64,000 bases of DNA. It comes from an uncultured Ferrovum sp. (GTDB taxonomy: Bacteria; Pseudomonadota; Gammaproteobacteria; Burkholderiales; Ferrovaceae). The notes beneath the pieces were generated by a model, which searched no databases, had not been told where the DNA came from, and saw nothing but the letters and a program-made list of their open reading frames with translations. Numbering within the stretch: position 1 is the stretch's first letter; the number at the start of each line of letters is the position of its first letter. The DNA is taken from contig CAIPTD010000039.1 of NCBI GenBank assembly GCA_903867885.1, positions 1 through 64,000 on the forward strand, written 5' to 3'. A program made the translations under genes and the position numbers. Shown piece by piece: positions 24,975-34,093 of the stretch.

Positions 24975-26096
24975 TTAAGCTGCAGTTTCGTTACTGGCTT
25001 GCAGATCAACATGAGTTTGATACTGAGGCTGCTTCCACATTTGCGCAACCGTAGCCTCCAAATCTTGAATTCTGCTTTTTAACCCAGCCACTTCGGTTTT
25101 TCTTTCTTGAGCCTGTGAAACAGCCTTGGCTAAAGAGTCTTCCAGTTCTTGCAAGCGCTGAGCCGCCAGACGATAACTGACCAATTCATCATCGGTAATC
25201 ATGACTGACGCTTCGCGCACCTGCGCTGAAGCTTCTGCAGTGGCGCTTACACGGGGTTCTTGTTTTGCTGTAACAAGGGCAAGCTGAAGCTGCTGGGTGG
25301 CTTGTTCGAGTTGAAGTACGCGCACATTGGCTTCAGACAGCTGCTGCCGAAGGAATGCAATCTCACGCTCCTCTTGCGTAGCATTTGGCATTGCAGGAAG
25401 TGATTCGAGCGTATCGTTGATCTCTCGCTCATGCTCTGCAATGTGATCTTGCAATCCACGAATATTTTCCATGAGTAATGCATTTTCTTGATTGGCTTCA
25501 CTCAATTTTGAGGTCAACTCGGCAATCTCGGCTTCTTGCTGGTGATGCTTTGCCTCAGCCAAAGTGAGTGTTTTCTGCGTGTCAATTAAATCACCGCGAT
25601 AAGACTCCACATTTTGTTGGCTCTCCCTGAGTGAAGACTGAACCGCATTCAACTCTCTTCTCAGCACTGCATAACTTGTTCTCTGATCCGTCAGGTCCAT
25701 TTCCAGTCTTTGGATTTCGGTCAAAGCAAGGTCTGTTTCGCGCGTTTTGTCATTAAGTGCAACTTGTAACTTTTCCATCTGCAGCACCTTAGCCGCTTGC
25801 TCTTCTTGTTTCTTGGCAAGCGCTGACTTCAGTTCTTCAAACCGTTGCGCCTGGCTGTACTCAGTGCTTTGATCCTTAGCGTTAGCTGAGTTCAAAGCAG
25901 TCTCTGCTCGCTGCAACTGATCTAGTAGTTCATCTTGAATATTTTTAAGTTCGTTGGATTCTATTTCGAGTGCGGCGCCCAAAGCGCGCGCCTCGGAATA
26001 ACGCCAGTGCTGAATAAACCACGCCAGTACGAAACCCAAACAAGTCGACAGGAATAACCACATCAGCACCACCCAGACTATATGCTCAGCAATCAT
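24975..26096 (-). CDS. Membrane-anchored long coiled-coil protein, unknown function
   Basis: A 373-residue protein with one N-terminal transmembrane helix (about residues 6-28: IVWVVLMWLFLSTCLGFVLAWF) followed by QHWRYSEAR. Almost the whole remainder, to about 350, is heptad-rich (Leu/Gln/Glu/Ala), as in QRLEMDLTDQRTSYAVLRRE and AEITELTSKL-like stretches. By the positive-inside rule the coiled coil should be cytoplasmic. A short non-coil tail ends the protein. No family signature is recognised; it resembles in layout YhcB/ZapG- or RmuC-type anchored coiled coils, without evidence of homology. Its start overlaps the stop of the upstream OmpA-like gene by 4 bases, so the two are coupled. Confidence 0.75.
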   Translation of the reverse strand: MIAEHIVWVVLMWLFLSTCLGFVLAWFIQHWRYSEARALGAALEIESNELKNIQDELLDQLQRAETALNSANAKDQSTEYSQAQRFEELKSALAKKQEEQAAKVLQMEKLQVALNDKTRETDLALTEIQRLEMDLTDQRTSYAVLRRELNAVQSSLRESQQNVESYRGDLIDTQKTLTLAEAKHHQQEAEIAELTSKLSEANQENALLMENIRGLQDHIAEHEREINDTLESLPAMPNATQEEREIAFLRQQLSEANVRVLQLEQATQQLQLALVTAKQEPRVSATAEASAQVREASVMITDDELVSYRLAAQRLQELEDSLAKAVSQAQERKTEVAGLKSRIQDLEATVAQMWKQPQYQTHVDLQASNETAA

Positions 26097-26605
26097 TCCA
26101 GTTTAATCTCCACAGTAACCCGATCATTAAGGGAAGCGGGTTTACCCGAAAGTCTATCGGTAGCCGTTTCAAATTGCGGCAACTCAACTACTCTTACTCG
26201 GTGCGGATCAATTCCGGCCGAAGACATTAACTTTACTAAGCTTGCAATACGACGACTGTTCTCTGTTGCAACTTCGCTTCCGGCTTGTAATGTTACGTTG
26301 ATACGCGATTCTGGATGGGATTTCAGATAGGCAATCCATACTTCAACGGCGCGTCTTCCCTCTGCAGGAGGCTCTGCGATTTGTCCATCATAAAGCATGA
26401 GAACAACGGGCAGGCCATTCTCTTTCTTATTGAGATCAGTGCGACCTGAAGAAAGGCTTGCAAACTTGAAATGTGAACCCAGTTGATCCACAGCAAGCCT
26501 TCCCAGCAAAAGCAAGCTCAGCAAACCCAGCACCAATACCCCCGCAATCTTTCTCGAAAGAGAGGCGGTGATAGGACGAATAAGAACCGCTCCGTATGTG
26601 CTCAT
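26093..26605 (-). CDS. Single-pass membrane protein with divergent OmpA-like periplasmic domain
   Basis: A 170-residue protein. A short N-terminal basic segment and one transmembrane helix (about residues 19-40, IAGVLVLGLLSLLLLGRLAV) anchor a periplasmic part of about 125 residues. The last 85 residues have the pattern of the OmpA/MotB peptidoglycan-binding fold: VWIAYLKSHPESRINVTLQA, then a helix ENSRRIASLVKLMSSAGID, then a strand HRVRVVELP, and a final LNDRVTVEIKL. The classic peptidoglycan-contacting residues (NxxLSxxRA and NRRVE) are only partly kept (ENSRRIA, LNDRVTV), so binding is uncertain. It is translationally coupled to the coiled-coil gene downstream. Confidence 0.65.
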   Translation of the reverse strand: MSTYGAVLIRPITASLSRKIAGVLVLGLLSLLLLGRLAVDQLGSHFKFASLSSGRTDLNKKENGLPVVLMLYDGQIAEPPAEGRRAVEVWIAYLKSHPESRINVTLQAGSEVATENSRRIASLVKLMSSAGIDPHRVRVVELPQFETATDRLSGKPASLNDRVTVEIKLE

Positions 26606-26642
26606 ATTCTTTGGTGTGGTTGGTTTGTTGAGCGGCCTTACA

Positions 26643-26957
26643 TTAAGCTGGTTTTTTTAACAAATCAGCCAATTCACCTGATTGATACATCTCAGTCATG
26701 ATGTCAGAACCACCAATAAATTCGCCACGAACGTAGAGCTGCGGTACGGTAGGCCAGTCAGAAAACTCCTTGATACCTTGGCGAATGGCGGGGTCTTGCA
26801 ATACATCCACAGAGAAAATGTGATCTACACCGCTTGATTTGAGAATGCGCACCGCATTTGCAGAAAAACCACATTGGGGAAAATCAGGACTTCCTTTCAT
26901 GTAAAGCACTACATCGTTTTCAGAAACCTGTTGCTGAATCAATTCTTTAGTATCCAT
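26643..26957 (-). CDS. grxD: Monothiol glutaredoxin, Grx4 type
   Basis: A 104-residue monothiol glutaredoxin. The CGFS active site is seen in PQCGFSANAVRIL near residues 28-40, together with WPTVPQLYVRGEFIGGSDIM. Such proteins bind and deliver [2Fe-2S] clusters with glutathione. The ATG at 26957 has AAGG 6 bases upstream. It is the last gene of the hemA-prfA-prmC-grxD unit, a common Burkholderiales order, 23 bases after prmC. Confidence 0.95.
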   Translation of the reverse strand: MDTKELIQQQVSENDVVLYMKGSPDFPQCGFSANAVRILKSSGVDHIFSVDVLQDPAIRQGIKEFSDWPTVPQLYVRGEFIGGSDIMTEMYQSGELADLLKKPA

Positions 26958-26980
26958 ATCTAGCCTTTAGAAATAAGGTG

Positions 26981-27880
26981 TTAAGTTCCCCGAGCATAGC
27001 CGGGGGTTTCCGAACGGTCAACGCGGTAACGGCCAGCCGTTACCCGCTCAATACCCGCAATATCCAAAGCAGATTGGACATTCACGAATCCTGCCATTTC
27101 CATCAAGCGACGCACTACGCCAGCTTGATCATATCCGTGTTCTAGGGCTAGCAAGCCACCCAAGGAAAGATGAGAGGGAGAAAGATCAATAATGGCGGCT
27201 AAATCAAGTAAACCATCCGGTCCCCCAACCAAGGCGCCTTTCGGTTCAAAGCGGAGATCTCCCTCACTGAGGTGCTGATCTTGGGCAGCGATATAAGGAG
27301 GGTTACTCACCACAGCATCAAACTGCTCTTCCCTAAGATTAGAAAACCATCGCCCCAAACGAAATTCAATTTTTTTCCTGACGCCCATTCTCTCAGCATT
27401 CCGAATCGCCACTTCTAATGCTGCCTCATCCCGATCCACAGCAACAATATCAAGCAGAGGGCGGCGACATGCTAATGTGACTGCGATGACTCCGCTACCG
27501 GTTCCCAGATCAACTACCCTTCCAGAAACGCCTGCCGGAAAAGCTTCTAAAAGCTGATCAACGAGCAACTCTGTTTCAGGACGCGGGATCAGTACTGCGG
27601 GTGTCACCTCAAAACTCAATCCATGAAATTCTCTTTCCCCTATTAAATAAGCAATGGGTTCACCATTTTGGCGCCTTTCGAGATGCTCTGAGTAGAGTTG
27701 GTTTTCTTGTTCACTTAAAAGGGCTTCTGGGTGCGCCAATAGCCAAGCAATAGGACGAGCCATCGCGTGTGCTAACAACATACGCTGATCGATGCGTTCA
27801 CAGCGATCATGGGCCTGATTTAATGCCGCTTCAACAGTCAGCGTTCCGACAAGTGGCTGCGTAGAGTTCTGATCCCTCAT
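26981..27880 (-). CDS. prmC: Peptide chain release factor N5-glutamine methyltransferase
   Basis: A 299-residue methyltransferase that modifies the glutamine of the GGQ motif in RF1/RF2. The SAM motif [16 protein letters not shown] is near residue 122 and the catalytic [10 protein letters not shown] near 190. [11 protein letters not shown] near 247 is typical. The start overlaps the stop of prfA by 4 bases, coupling the enzyme to its substrate, the release factor. Confidence 0.96.
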   Translation of the reverse strand: MRDQNSTQPLVGTLTVEAALNQAHDRCERIDQRMLLAHAMARPIAWLLAHPEALLSEQENQLYSEHLERRQNGEPIAYLIGEREFHGLSFEVTPAVLIPRPETELLVDQLLEAFPAGVSGRVVDLGTGSGVIAVTLACRRPLLDIVAVDRDEAALEVAIRNAERMGVRKKIEFRLGRWFSNLREEQFDAVVSNPPYIAAQDQHLSEGDLRFEPKGALVGGPDGLLDLAAIIDLSPSHLSLGGLLALEHGYDQAGVVRRLMEMAGFVNVQSALDIAGIERVTAGRYRVDRSETPGYARGT

Positions 27881-28956
27881 AGATCCCCTAAAGCAGCAAG
27901 CTGATCAGCTTGATGTTCTGAAGCTAACGCATTGGATAATTCCTGAAGGTCGCCATCCATAATGTAGTCCAGCTTGTATAGGGTGAGATTAATCCGGTGA
28001 TCCGTCATTCGCCCTTGAGGAAAATTATACGTTCTTATTCTCTCCGAGCGGTCCCCACTACCCACTAAAATTCTTCTTGCTGCTGCTTCTTTGTCATGCG
28101 CCACTTGTCGCTGCTTGTCGCGTAAACGTGCAATGAGAACTGACATGGCCTGGGCCTTATTCTTATGCTGAGAACGTCCATCCTGACATTCCACTACTGT
28201 TCCACTCGGCAAATGGGTAATGCGCACAGCCGAATCGGTTTTATTGATGTGCTGGCCCCCTGCTCCACTTGCTCGAAATGTATCAATACGAAGATCAGCA
28301 GGATTGATTGTGATTTCATCGGCCTCTTCAGACTCAGGTAGCACCGCAACAGTGCACGCAGAAGTATGGATACGGCCTTGTGACTCAGTAGCGGGTACAC
28401 GCTGAACCCGATGGGTACCTGACTCAAACTTCAGTGCACCATAGGCTCCGGGGCCAATCACGCGAAATATGATTTCCTTAAAACCACCCATTTCACCATC
28501 GCTATGCGATACCAACTCTACTTCCCAATTTCTCCGCTCGGCATAACGGGTGTACATCCGATACAGATCACCCGAAAACAATGCAGACTCATCGCCACCT
28601 GTCCCAGCACGTATTTCAAAAAACAAATTACGATCATCATCGGGGTCACGGGGAATCAAGCTGCGCTGGAGCTCTGTTTCAAGCACATCGATTCGGCTTG
28701 TAATGCCGCGGATCTCAGATTCAGCCATATCACGCATCTCGGCGTCATTGAGCATGTCTTCGCAGTCACGGCGATCCGACTCAGCTTGCAAAAACTCTCT
28801 AAAGAGCGTCACGGTTGGCTGAATTTCTGAATGCTCTCGGCTCAAACGTCGAAATGCATCCATGTCGGAAGCGACTTCTTGGCTAGCCAAACGGAGTTCA
28901 AGCTCCGCGATGCGCTCATCCAATGTGGATAAGCGCTGACGCAGTGAATCTTTCAT
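27877..28956 (-). CDS. prfA: Peptide chain release factor 1
   Basis: A 359-residue class I release factor that reads UAA and UAG. The GGQ hydrolysis motif is in [19 protein letters not shown], with Q as methyl acceptor for PrmC. The codon-recognition region includes the PAT-type tripeptide in [34 protein letters not shown] is at the usual place in the C-terminal half. Its start overlaps the hemA stop by 4 bases. Length and order are normal. Confidence 0.97.
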   Translation of the reverse strand: MKDSLRQRLSTLDERIAELELRLASQEVASDMDAFRRLSREHSEIQPTVTLFREFLQAESDRRDCEDMLNDAEMRDMAESEIRGITSRIDVLETELQRSLIPRDPDDDRNLFFEIRAGTGGDESALFSGDLYRMYTRYAERRNWEVELVSHSDGEMGGFKEIIFRVIGPGAYGALKFESGTHRVQRVPATESQGRIHTSACTVAVLPESEEADEITINPADLRIDTFRASGAGGQHINKTDSAVRITHLPSGTVVECQDGRSQHKNKAQAMSVLIARLRDKQRQVAHDKEAAARRILVGSGDRSERIRTYNFPQGRMTDHRINLTLYKLDYIMDGDLQELSNALASEHQADQLAALGDL

Positions 28957-30206
28957 CCTTCGTTAGAGACTGGGAATAGGCGCGGCAGAAGTTGAATGAG
29001 CTGAGGCTGCTCATCAGGTGCTGCCTGCTGCAATAACTGCGTAGGGTGGTGTAGAAATTTGTTCATTAAGCCTTGTGATAAAGCCTCTATCACATCCTCT
29101 GGTTTGTCGCCTCGGGCTAACAGCTTGCGGGCCCGCTCGAGTTCTAGCTGCCTGTAAGACTCTGCATGACCTCGTAATTGTTTGATCACCGGAACAACTT
29201 CACGGTTACGCAACCAATTCATAAAAATATTCACCTGATCTGAAATGATCGTTTCGGCCTCTGTGGCTGCAGTCTGCCTAGCCTCACGCCCTTCTTCAAT
29301 AATTTTACCCAGATCATCAATGGTGTATAAAAACACGTTTTCAAGCTGAGAAACTTCGGTTTCGATGTCACGAGGCACCGCCAAATCAATCATGACAACA
29401 GGCCGATAACGACGCTGGCGCAACACGCTCTCCATCAAACCTTTACCGATAATGGGAAGCGGTGCGCCTGTGCAAGAAATAACCATATCGAACTTCGCCA
29501 TCTCCCTGGGCATTTCAGCCAGAGTGAAGGCGTTGCCACCATATCGCTCTGCCAATTGCGTTGCGCGCTCGAGTGTTCGGTTGGTCACAGCTAGAGAGCG
29601 AGGAGTATGCGCAGCAACATGGGTTGCAACTAACTCCATCATTTCACCTGCCCCGACCAGCAGCACATTCAGCTTGGGAACTGCACCTAGTACTCGGCTG
29701 GACATTCTGATGGCTGCAGCAGCGAGAGAAACAGATTGCGCCCCGATTCCAGTTTGCGTTCTGACTTCTTTTGCAACAGCAAAAGTTTGCTGAAAAAGTT
29801 TGTTCAGCAGCCATCCTAAGGAACCTGTTTCGCCTGCAATTCTCACAGCTTGCTTTACCTGCCCCAGAATTTGCGCTTCTCCAAGTACCATCGAGTTCAT
29901 GCCCGATGCCACCCTAAAAGCGTGAGCTACGGCATCCTCATCATGGAGTTGATATAAATGGGGCAGGAGTTGCTCAGCGCTGACTTGATGAAAACGGCAT
30001 AGCCAATCCACAACTGCAGGCGGGTTTTCAGTTCGGCAGTAAATCTCGGTTCGATTGCACGTAGAGATAATTGCGCTTTCTTCCACCTCTGCTTGAACAG
30101 AGAGGTCGCGCAGAGCCACCGAGAGGCTACTCTCAGGGAAAGCAATGCGCTCCCGAATTTCTACGGGAGCACTTTGATAATTAAGACCGAACGAAAAAAG
30201 CTGCAT
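28953..30206 (-). CDS. hemA: Glutamyl-tRNA reductase
   Basis: A 417-residue enzyme that reduces glutamyl-tRNA to glutamate-1-semialdehyde, the first committed step of haem synthesis by the C5 route. The catalytic cysteine is in [12 protein letters not shown] near residue 50. The NADPH-binding domain has [15 protein letters not shown] near 186. [18 protein letters not shown] in the C-terminal dimerisation helix is typical. It leads the hemA-prfA-prmC-grxD unit. The 108-base gap upstream holds its promoter; a CATAAT on the minus strand is a possible -10 but lacks a good -35. hemF of the same pathway is in the window at 57711. Confidence 0.97.
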   Translation of the reverse strand: MQLFSFGLNYQSAPVEIRERIAFPESSLSVALRDLSVQAEVEESAIISTCNRTEIYCRTENPPAVVDWLCRFHQVSAEQLLPHLYQLHDEDAVAHAFRVASGMNSMVLGEAQILGQVKQAVRIAGETGSLGWLLNKLFQQTFAVAKEVRTQTGIGAQSVSLAAAAIRMSSRVLGAVPKLNVLLVGAGEMMELVATHVAAHTPRSLAVTNRTLERATQLAERYGGNAFTLAEMPREMAKFDMVISCTGAPLPIIGKGLMESVLRQRRYRPVVMIDLAVPRDIETEVSQLENVFLYTIDDLGKIIEEGREARQTAATEAETIISDQVNIFMNWLRNREVVPVIKQLRGHAESYRQLELERARKLLARGDKPEDVIEALSQGLMNKFLHHPTQLLQQAAPDEQPQLIQLLPRLFPVSNEG

Positions 30207-30314
30207 GGGCTGCTGTATTGGACTTATCCATTAAATTGAATTATGCCACGGAAGCGTTAGCAAGCCGCACTGACTGTTTTGTGGTGACTTTGTAAGCTGT
30301 TTACATCGTGTTGG

Positions 30315-31250
30315 CTAGGCAAATAATCTTGAATGGTCAGTTTTCTGCCGCCACCGCGCTACCTCTGCAGGAATACCGTCTAGATCGTTGATTATCATTA
30401 CTTTTTCAGGAACTCGTTTGATTCGGGCCACTCCCGCACCGCCCACCCATATTTCAACGTGCTGCTGAAGCGCTTTTCTGAGTTCCGTGATCCCTTCACT
30501 GCTTCGAGTTCGGGGGTAAGCCTGGCTGAATGAAAGAGCAACGATATCCGCTTGGTGTGCTGCAACCGCCGACACAATGTCCGCTATAGGCATTTGTATC
30601 CCAAAAGAAATACATTCCGCGCCTTCCATTGCCATTAGTACCTCAACCATCAGCAAGCCAAGCGCGTGTTGCTCGTTGGGAAAGGTAGTCAACAAGACTC
30701 GGGGGGCTTTTAATTCTGTAGTGCGCGCTTCACCAGCCCATTTTCGAAGCAGGTTCTGCATCACCTCTGTAAAAAGATGCTCTTCAAAAATCGCTAACTC
30801 ACCTCTAAACCAAGCCTCTCCGACTGCTCTAACCATCGGGGCAGCAACTTCAAGGATAAATCTTCGTAAGCCAAGGTTTTGTACTTGACTTTGAAGCGCC
30901 GACCGCAGTTCGGTAACCCGATGTTCACTGATAAATCTTAATAAATCAGTGATGAAATCATTTTGGTTGAAGGGATCTTGAACGTGCGAGCCACCCAATA
31001 ACTCAAGCAAGGAATGATAGGGCTGAGGGATGATTTTACCCGGCCTGAACCCTTTATCCATTAAACGTCGGATCAGTCGCAGCTTATCAACTTGGGCAGG
31101 GGGATAGATACGATCCCCAAACTGATCTCTCGTTGGAGAAGGAAAGCCATAACGCCTCTCCCACATCCGCAAGGTATCTTTAGATAATGCAGTTTCCCGC
31201 TCCACTGCACTGATAGGTACTGCTAACCCGGTTTCTTCTCTTGGCTTCAT
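30315..31250 (-). CDS. MerR-family regulator with cobalamin-binding domain, CarH/LitR-like
   Basis: A 311-residue regulator with three parts: a MerR helix-turn-helix (about 10-75; ISAVERETALSKDTLRMWERRYG), a helical B12-cap domain (about 95-175) and a Rossmann cobalamin-binding domain (about 182-300). The cap holds W147-x9-E157-H158, the Wx9EH pattern that in CarH contacts the adenosylcobalamin. The Rossmann part holds E193-x-H195-x-x-G198, the ExHxxG motif whose histidine can ligate cobalt. In characterised CarH and class I LitR proteins, dark adenosylcobalamin-bound tetramers repress, and light breaks them. All ligand positions are kept, so a light-sensing repressor is likely, but a redox or B12-level sensor is possible. 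A palindrome lies upstream at 31360-31390. Confidence 0.86.
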   Translation of the reverse strand: MKPREETGLAVPISAVERETALSKDTLRMWERRYGFPSPTRDQFGDRIYPPAQVDKLRLIRRLMDKGFRPGKIIPQPYHSLLELLGGSHVQDPFNQNDFITDLLRFISEHRVTELRSALQSQVQNLGLRRFILEVAAPMVRAVGEAWFRGELAIFEEHLFTEVMQNLLRKWAGEARTTELKAPRVLLTTFPNEQHALGLLMVEVLMAMEGAECISFGIQMPIADIVSAVAAHQADIVALSFSQAYPRTRSSEGITELRKALQQHVEIWVGGAGVARIKRVPEKVMIINDLDGIPAEVARWRQKTDHSRLFA

Positions 31251-31359
31251 TTTTTGTGTAGGACAGACTATGACGTTGGCTCGCCGTCTTCTTGGTGTCC
31301 CCTTTTTTAAATAGTAGGCCTAGGACACACTGAATGCAATAAGAAGTTCACTGTTTTTA

Positions 31360-31390
31360 ATGTATATTATGATGCATGTTACATATACAT
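31360..31390. promoter_or_regulatory. Palindromic candidate operator between the CarH-like gene and a VOC gene
   Basis: Perfect 8-base arms ATGTATAT (31360-31367) and ATATACAT (31383-31390) flank a 15-base spacer with ATGCAT at its centre. A second overlapping repeat, TTACA (31379-31383) and TGTAA (31394-31398), shares the right side. The site is about 110 bases upstream of the CarH-like start and about 106 bases upstream of the VOC gene. MerR proteins bind inverted repeats within promoters, so this could control either or both genes. No clear sigma70 boxes were identified around it. Confidence 0.5.
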
Positions 31391-31496
31391 GACTGTAACT
31401 CTTGGCGTTTTAATACGAGATAATTGGCGTTGCACCCTTATTGCTTGCCATAGACACTTACTGAGTCTTAATCATTTACAGGCCCTGATCCTCACC

Positions 31497-31802
31497 ATGA
31501 ATGATCTGATACATCACATTGCCATTCCCACCAACAATGTAGCTGAAAGCGTGGCTTGGTATACCAGTAATACGCAATGTACAGTGGCCTATCAGGATGA
31601 AACTTGGGCTTTATTAAACTATGAAAATATTCAGCTGGCTCTTGTAATCCCTGGACAGCACCCTCCTCATCTGGCTATTGTCAGGGAGGACGCTGAGCGA
31701 TTTGGGCCTCTAGTCACACATCGAGATGGCACGCGCTCCGTTTATGTTCAGGATAATACGGGCAACCAAATTGAGGTCATGGCCGCCAACTCAATTGCTT
31801 GA
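31497..31802 (+). CDS. Small VOC (glyoxalase/bleomycin-resistance fold) protein
   Basis: A 101-residue protein with a single VOC-type module. It begins MNDLIHHIAIPTNNVAESVAWY, where the paired histidines and the Y are typical of the first beta-alpha unit. It ends with SVYVQDNTGNQIEVMA, with the usual final metal-ligand glutamate (QIEVM). The ATG at 31497 fits the fold; an in-frame ATG at 31389 lies inside the upstream palindrome and adds non-conserved residues. The substrate is unknown; the family contains metal-dependent lyases, dioxygenases and binding proteins. It is divergent from the CarH-like regulator, so light or B12 control is conceivable. Confidence 0.8.
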   Translation: MNDLIHHIAIPTNNVAESVAWYTSNTQCTVAYQDETWALLNYENIQLALVIPGQHPPHLAIVREDAERFGPLVTHRDGTRSVYVQDNTGNQIEVMAANSIA

Positions 31803-31819
31803 TAAAGCAAGACTCTGAT

Positions 31820-32605
31820 TTAATTCAAATCGTGCCAAATACTGAGTACAAAGCCTCTCTGCCAGCGTGACTGGGTAATGGGGCTAGCCGCAGCAGCCCC
31901 AAGCAGACGCCATTGATCCAATCGAGCGTCCAGTCGATATTGGGGGGACATCTTCCACTCCAGGCCCACCGAAGTCTGAAAATCCTGCCACCCCCCCCCT
32001 GCCATGAAGGTATTCAAGCCACTGGATGCAGCAGCCGTAGTATTGACTCCAAAGAATGCTTGTCTCCAAGCACCATTTGCCCAGGTCATCCCTATCGTTC
32101 CCCCTAGCAAAACAGATGGGCTAAGCGGGGCGCCAAAACTGCTTCCAAACTCAGCCAGGGTCCCATCTTCATTGGGACCTAAGCCGGTTCGAACCGAAGA
32201 TTGCAACTGTGCAAATTCAACTGGCCACCAATTTGCAAATGCAGTGCGTTCTATCCGCCAAGGAATTTTGGATAAGCCTGACACTTTTCCGCTTTGCTGA
32301 TCATTGCGGGGAGGATCGACATAGAGCCGCACGCCAATTTGTAGATCTTTGCGAGCAGAAAAATTCCAACCTAAGCCTAAATCTGTAGATAAAAATGCAC
32401 CCGAGGGGTCCATCCATTCAAAAGCAGGGATGGGCAAATAGCTTAAAGAATCACTGCCGGGTTCGCGCGGAAACCCAAACAGGGAAGCCCCGAAAGAAAT
32501 ACTGGCTTTATTCTCAGGAGGAGGATCAATGAGTAATAACCCTCCTTGGGCAAAGGAAAACCTTACAGCACTCAATAGAATTAAGGCCGATATATAACGC
32601 TTCAT
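31820..32605 (-). CDS. MipA/OmpV-like outer-membrane protein
   Basis: A 261-residue protein with a signal peptide of about 19 residues (MKRYISALILLSAVRFSFA). The mature part has alternating short strands with aromatic ends and finishes in a C-terminal strand SRWQRGFVLSIWHDLN, as in outer-membrane barrels. Features such as LSYLPIPAFEWMDPSGAFL and LGLGWNF resemble MipA/OmpV scaffolding or porin-like proteins. Its start overlaps the ketosynthase stop by 4 bases, so it is the last gene of the six-gene operon running from 37070. A role in exporting or sensing the operon's product is an inference from this coupling. Confidence 0.75.
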   Translation of the reverse strand: MKRYISALILLSAVRFSFAQGGLLLIDPPPENKASISFGASLFGFPREPGSDSLSYLPIPAFEWMDPSGAFLSTDLGLGWNFSARKDLQIGVRLYVDPPRNDQQSGKVSGLSKIPWRIERTAFANWWPVEFAQLQSSVRTGLGPNEDGTLAEFGSSFGAPLSPSVLLGGTIGMTWANGAWRQAFFGVNTTAAASSGLNTFMAGGGWQDFQTSVGLEWKMSPQYRLDARLDQWRLLGAAAASPITQSRWQRGFVLSIWHDLN

Positions 32606-33837
32606 GGCACCGCCGCTGCAATCAATACCCCACTGGTACCCCCGAATGCAAAAGAATTAGACATGGCATACCGAAGGTTTGGGGTTTCTCTGGATTGGAC
32701 TAAAACGTGATCTAACACACACTCAGGATCTATTTGATCCAGGTTTGCAGTCGGCGGCACGCGACCGTCTCTTAAGGATTTGAGGGTAATAAGCAATTCT
32801 AAAGCTGACGCCCCGCCCAACAAATGACCATGCACCGCCTTAGTTGAACTTACCGGAAGCGTTGCAGCGTGCGTGCCAAACACCTCTCTGATGGCTGCAG
32901 CTTCAGTACTATCGTTGGCTTGTGTTCCTGTGCCATGGGCATTGATATAACCAATTTCTTGTGGCTGTAAATTGGCATCCTTTAGAGCAGCGCACATTGC
33001 ATGTGCTTGTCCTGCAACACTAGGCTTGGTTAAGTGAACTGAATCACTAGTACTTGCGAAACCCTTTAGCTCAGCCAAGATTTCAGCACCACGAGATTGA
33101 GCATGATCCCAAGCCTCTAAAACAAAAAAGGCTGCGCCCTCCCCCAACACCATCCCTGTTCTGTTTTTGGAAAAGGGTTTACAGGAGCGACTTATCGATA
33201 GGGGGTCCGGCTCAGCCAATGTTCGCAATGCTTCCCATGCATGAAGCACGCTGGGGTATATCAGGGCCTCTACGCCTCCCGCCACCATCAGCGAGGCTTC
33301 CCCATAACGTATTTTTCGGGCTGCCTCACCTATTGCAATCGCAGAAGAGGCACAGGCAGAGCAAAAAGTCACATTCGGACCTGTGAATTGAGTTTCAATC
33401 ACAATGTGCGCTGCGGCGGCGTTTGCCATACTGGAAGGAATAGTCAGCGGTTTTAATCTGCGGCTTTGTTCAGCAAAAAAACTATGATAAGTGGCTTCCA
33501 TGGATCCCGCCGACCCCATCCCCGTTCCTACATAGACACCACATTGCTCAAGATTGAGTTGCTGTCGGTTAGCCGCGGCCATTTGCAATGCACTTCTGCT
33601 CGCCACAAGAGCAAATTGCGAGGCCCGGTCTAGGGTGCTGAGTTGGGATAGCGTGAAATGATCTCGCGGATTAAATTGCTCTATCCAAGCAGCGGGGCGA
33701 TTAGGCCAAGGGCCATCTGCCCGATCTTCAAGAGCCCTGACTGCTGAGTGACTATTCAGAATTGCCTGCTGAAAGATATCCGGATCATTACCCCAAGGAG
33801 AAACTACACCCCATCCGGTCACGGCAACCCGATGCAT
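32602..33837 (-). CDS. Beta-ketoacyl-ACP synthase (KAS I/II-like), operon-specific
   Basis: A 411-residue thiolase-fold condensing enzyme. The full catalytic set is visible: nucleophile C162 (FCSACASSA), H301 (INAHGTGTQAND), K333 and H338 (STKAVHGHLLGGAS). It should therefore condense an acyl-thioester with malonyl-ACP, unlike chain-length-factor subunits that lack the cysteine. The fatty-acid housekeeping set (fabD, fabG, acpP) is not beside it. Instead it overlaps by one base (TAATG) the gene for a dedicated acyl carrier protein. This, with an aminotransferase and a hydrolase in the same operon, suggests a special acyl product rather than bulk fatty-acid synthesis. Confidence 0.9.
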   Translation of the reverse strand: MHRVAVTGWGVVSPWGNDPDIFQQAILNSHSAVRALEDRADGPWPNRPAAWIEQFNPRDHFTLSQLSTLDRASQFALVASRSALQMAAANRQQLNLEQCGVYVGTGMGSAGSMEATYHSFFAEQSRRLKPLTIPSSMANAAAAHIVIETQFTGPNVTFCSACASSAIAIGEAARKIRYGEASLMVAGGVEALIYPSVLHAWEALRTLAEPDPLSISRSCKPFSKNRTGMVLGEGAAFFVLEAWDHAQSRGAEILAELKGFASTSDSVHLTKPSVAGQAHAMCAALKDANLQPQEIGYINAHGTGTQANDSTEAAAIREVFGTHAATLPVSSTKAVHGHLLGGASALELLITLKSLRDGRVPPTANLDQIDPECVLDHVLVQSRETPNLRYAMSNSFAFGGTSGVLIAAAVP

Positions 33838-34079
33838 TATGCCTTGCCTTGCTCCTGACGCAGTCGATCAATCATCGATACCACATCTGCGACTGTAACA
33901 ATCTTAACTTCATCATTGGCTACTTTGATATCAAATACAGATTCAATATCAAAAATCAAATCAAAAACAGCAAGCGAATCTAAGCCCAGTGTGTCTAAGC
34001 TGGCCTCAGGAAAGATCTGGGCTGACTCGACCTCAAACTTATCGGCAATCAGCCCGCGCAATGTTTCAAGTGTATCCAA
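33837..34079 (-). CDS. Dedicated acyl carrier protein
   Basis: An 80-residue ACP. The phosphopantetheine attachment serine is S35 in LDTLGLDSLAVFDLIFDIE, and the protein is acidic with the four-helix pattern of the family. It differs from housekeeping AcpP, whose motif reads DLGADSLDTVE. The start is TTG at 34079 with AAGG about 5 bases upstream. The stop overlaps the ketosynthase start. It presumably carries the acyl intermediate made by the ketosynthase and offered to the hydrolase upstream. Confidence 0.9.
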   Translation of the reverse strand: MDTLETLRGLIADKFEVESAQIFPEASLDTLGLDSLAVFDLIFDIESVFDIKVANDEVKIVTVADVVSMIDRLRQEQGKA

Positions 34080-34093
34080 AAGCCTTATAGTCC

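Noticed and set aside
31295-31328. GTGTCC/GGACAC inverted repeat as a terminator or second operator
   Set aside because: Arms are only 6 bases, with a 22-base loop that contains the T-run; too weak to list as a feature.
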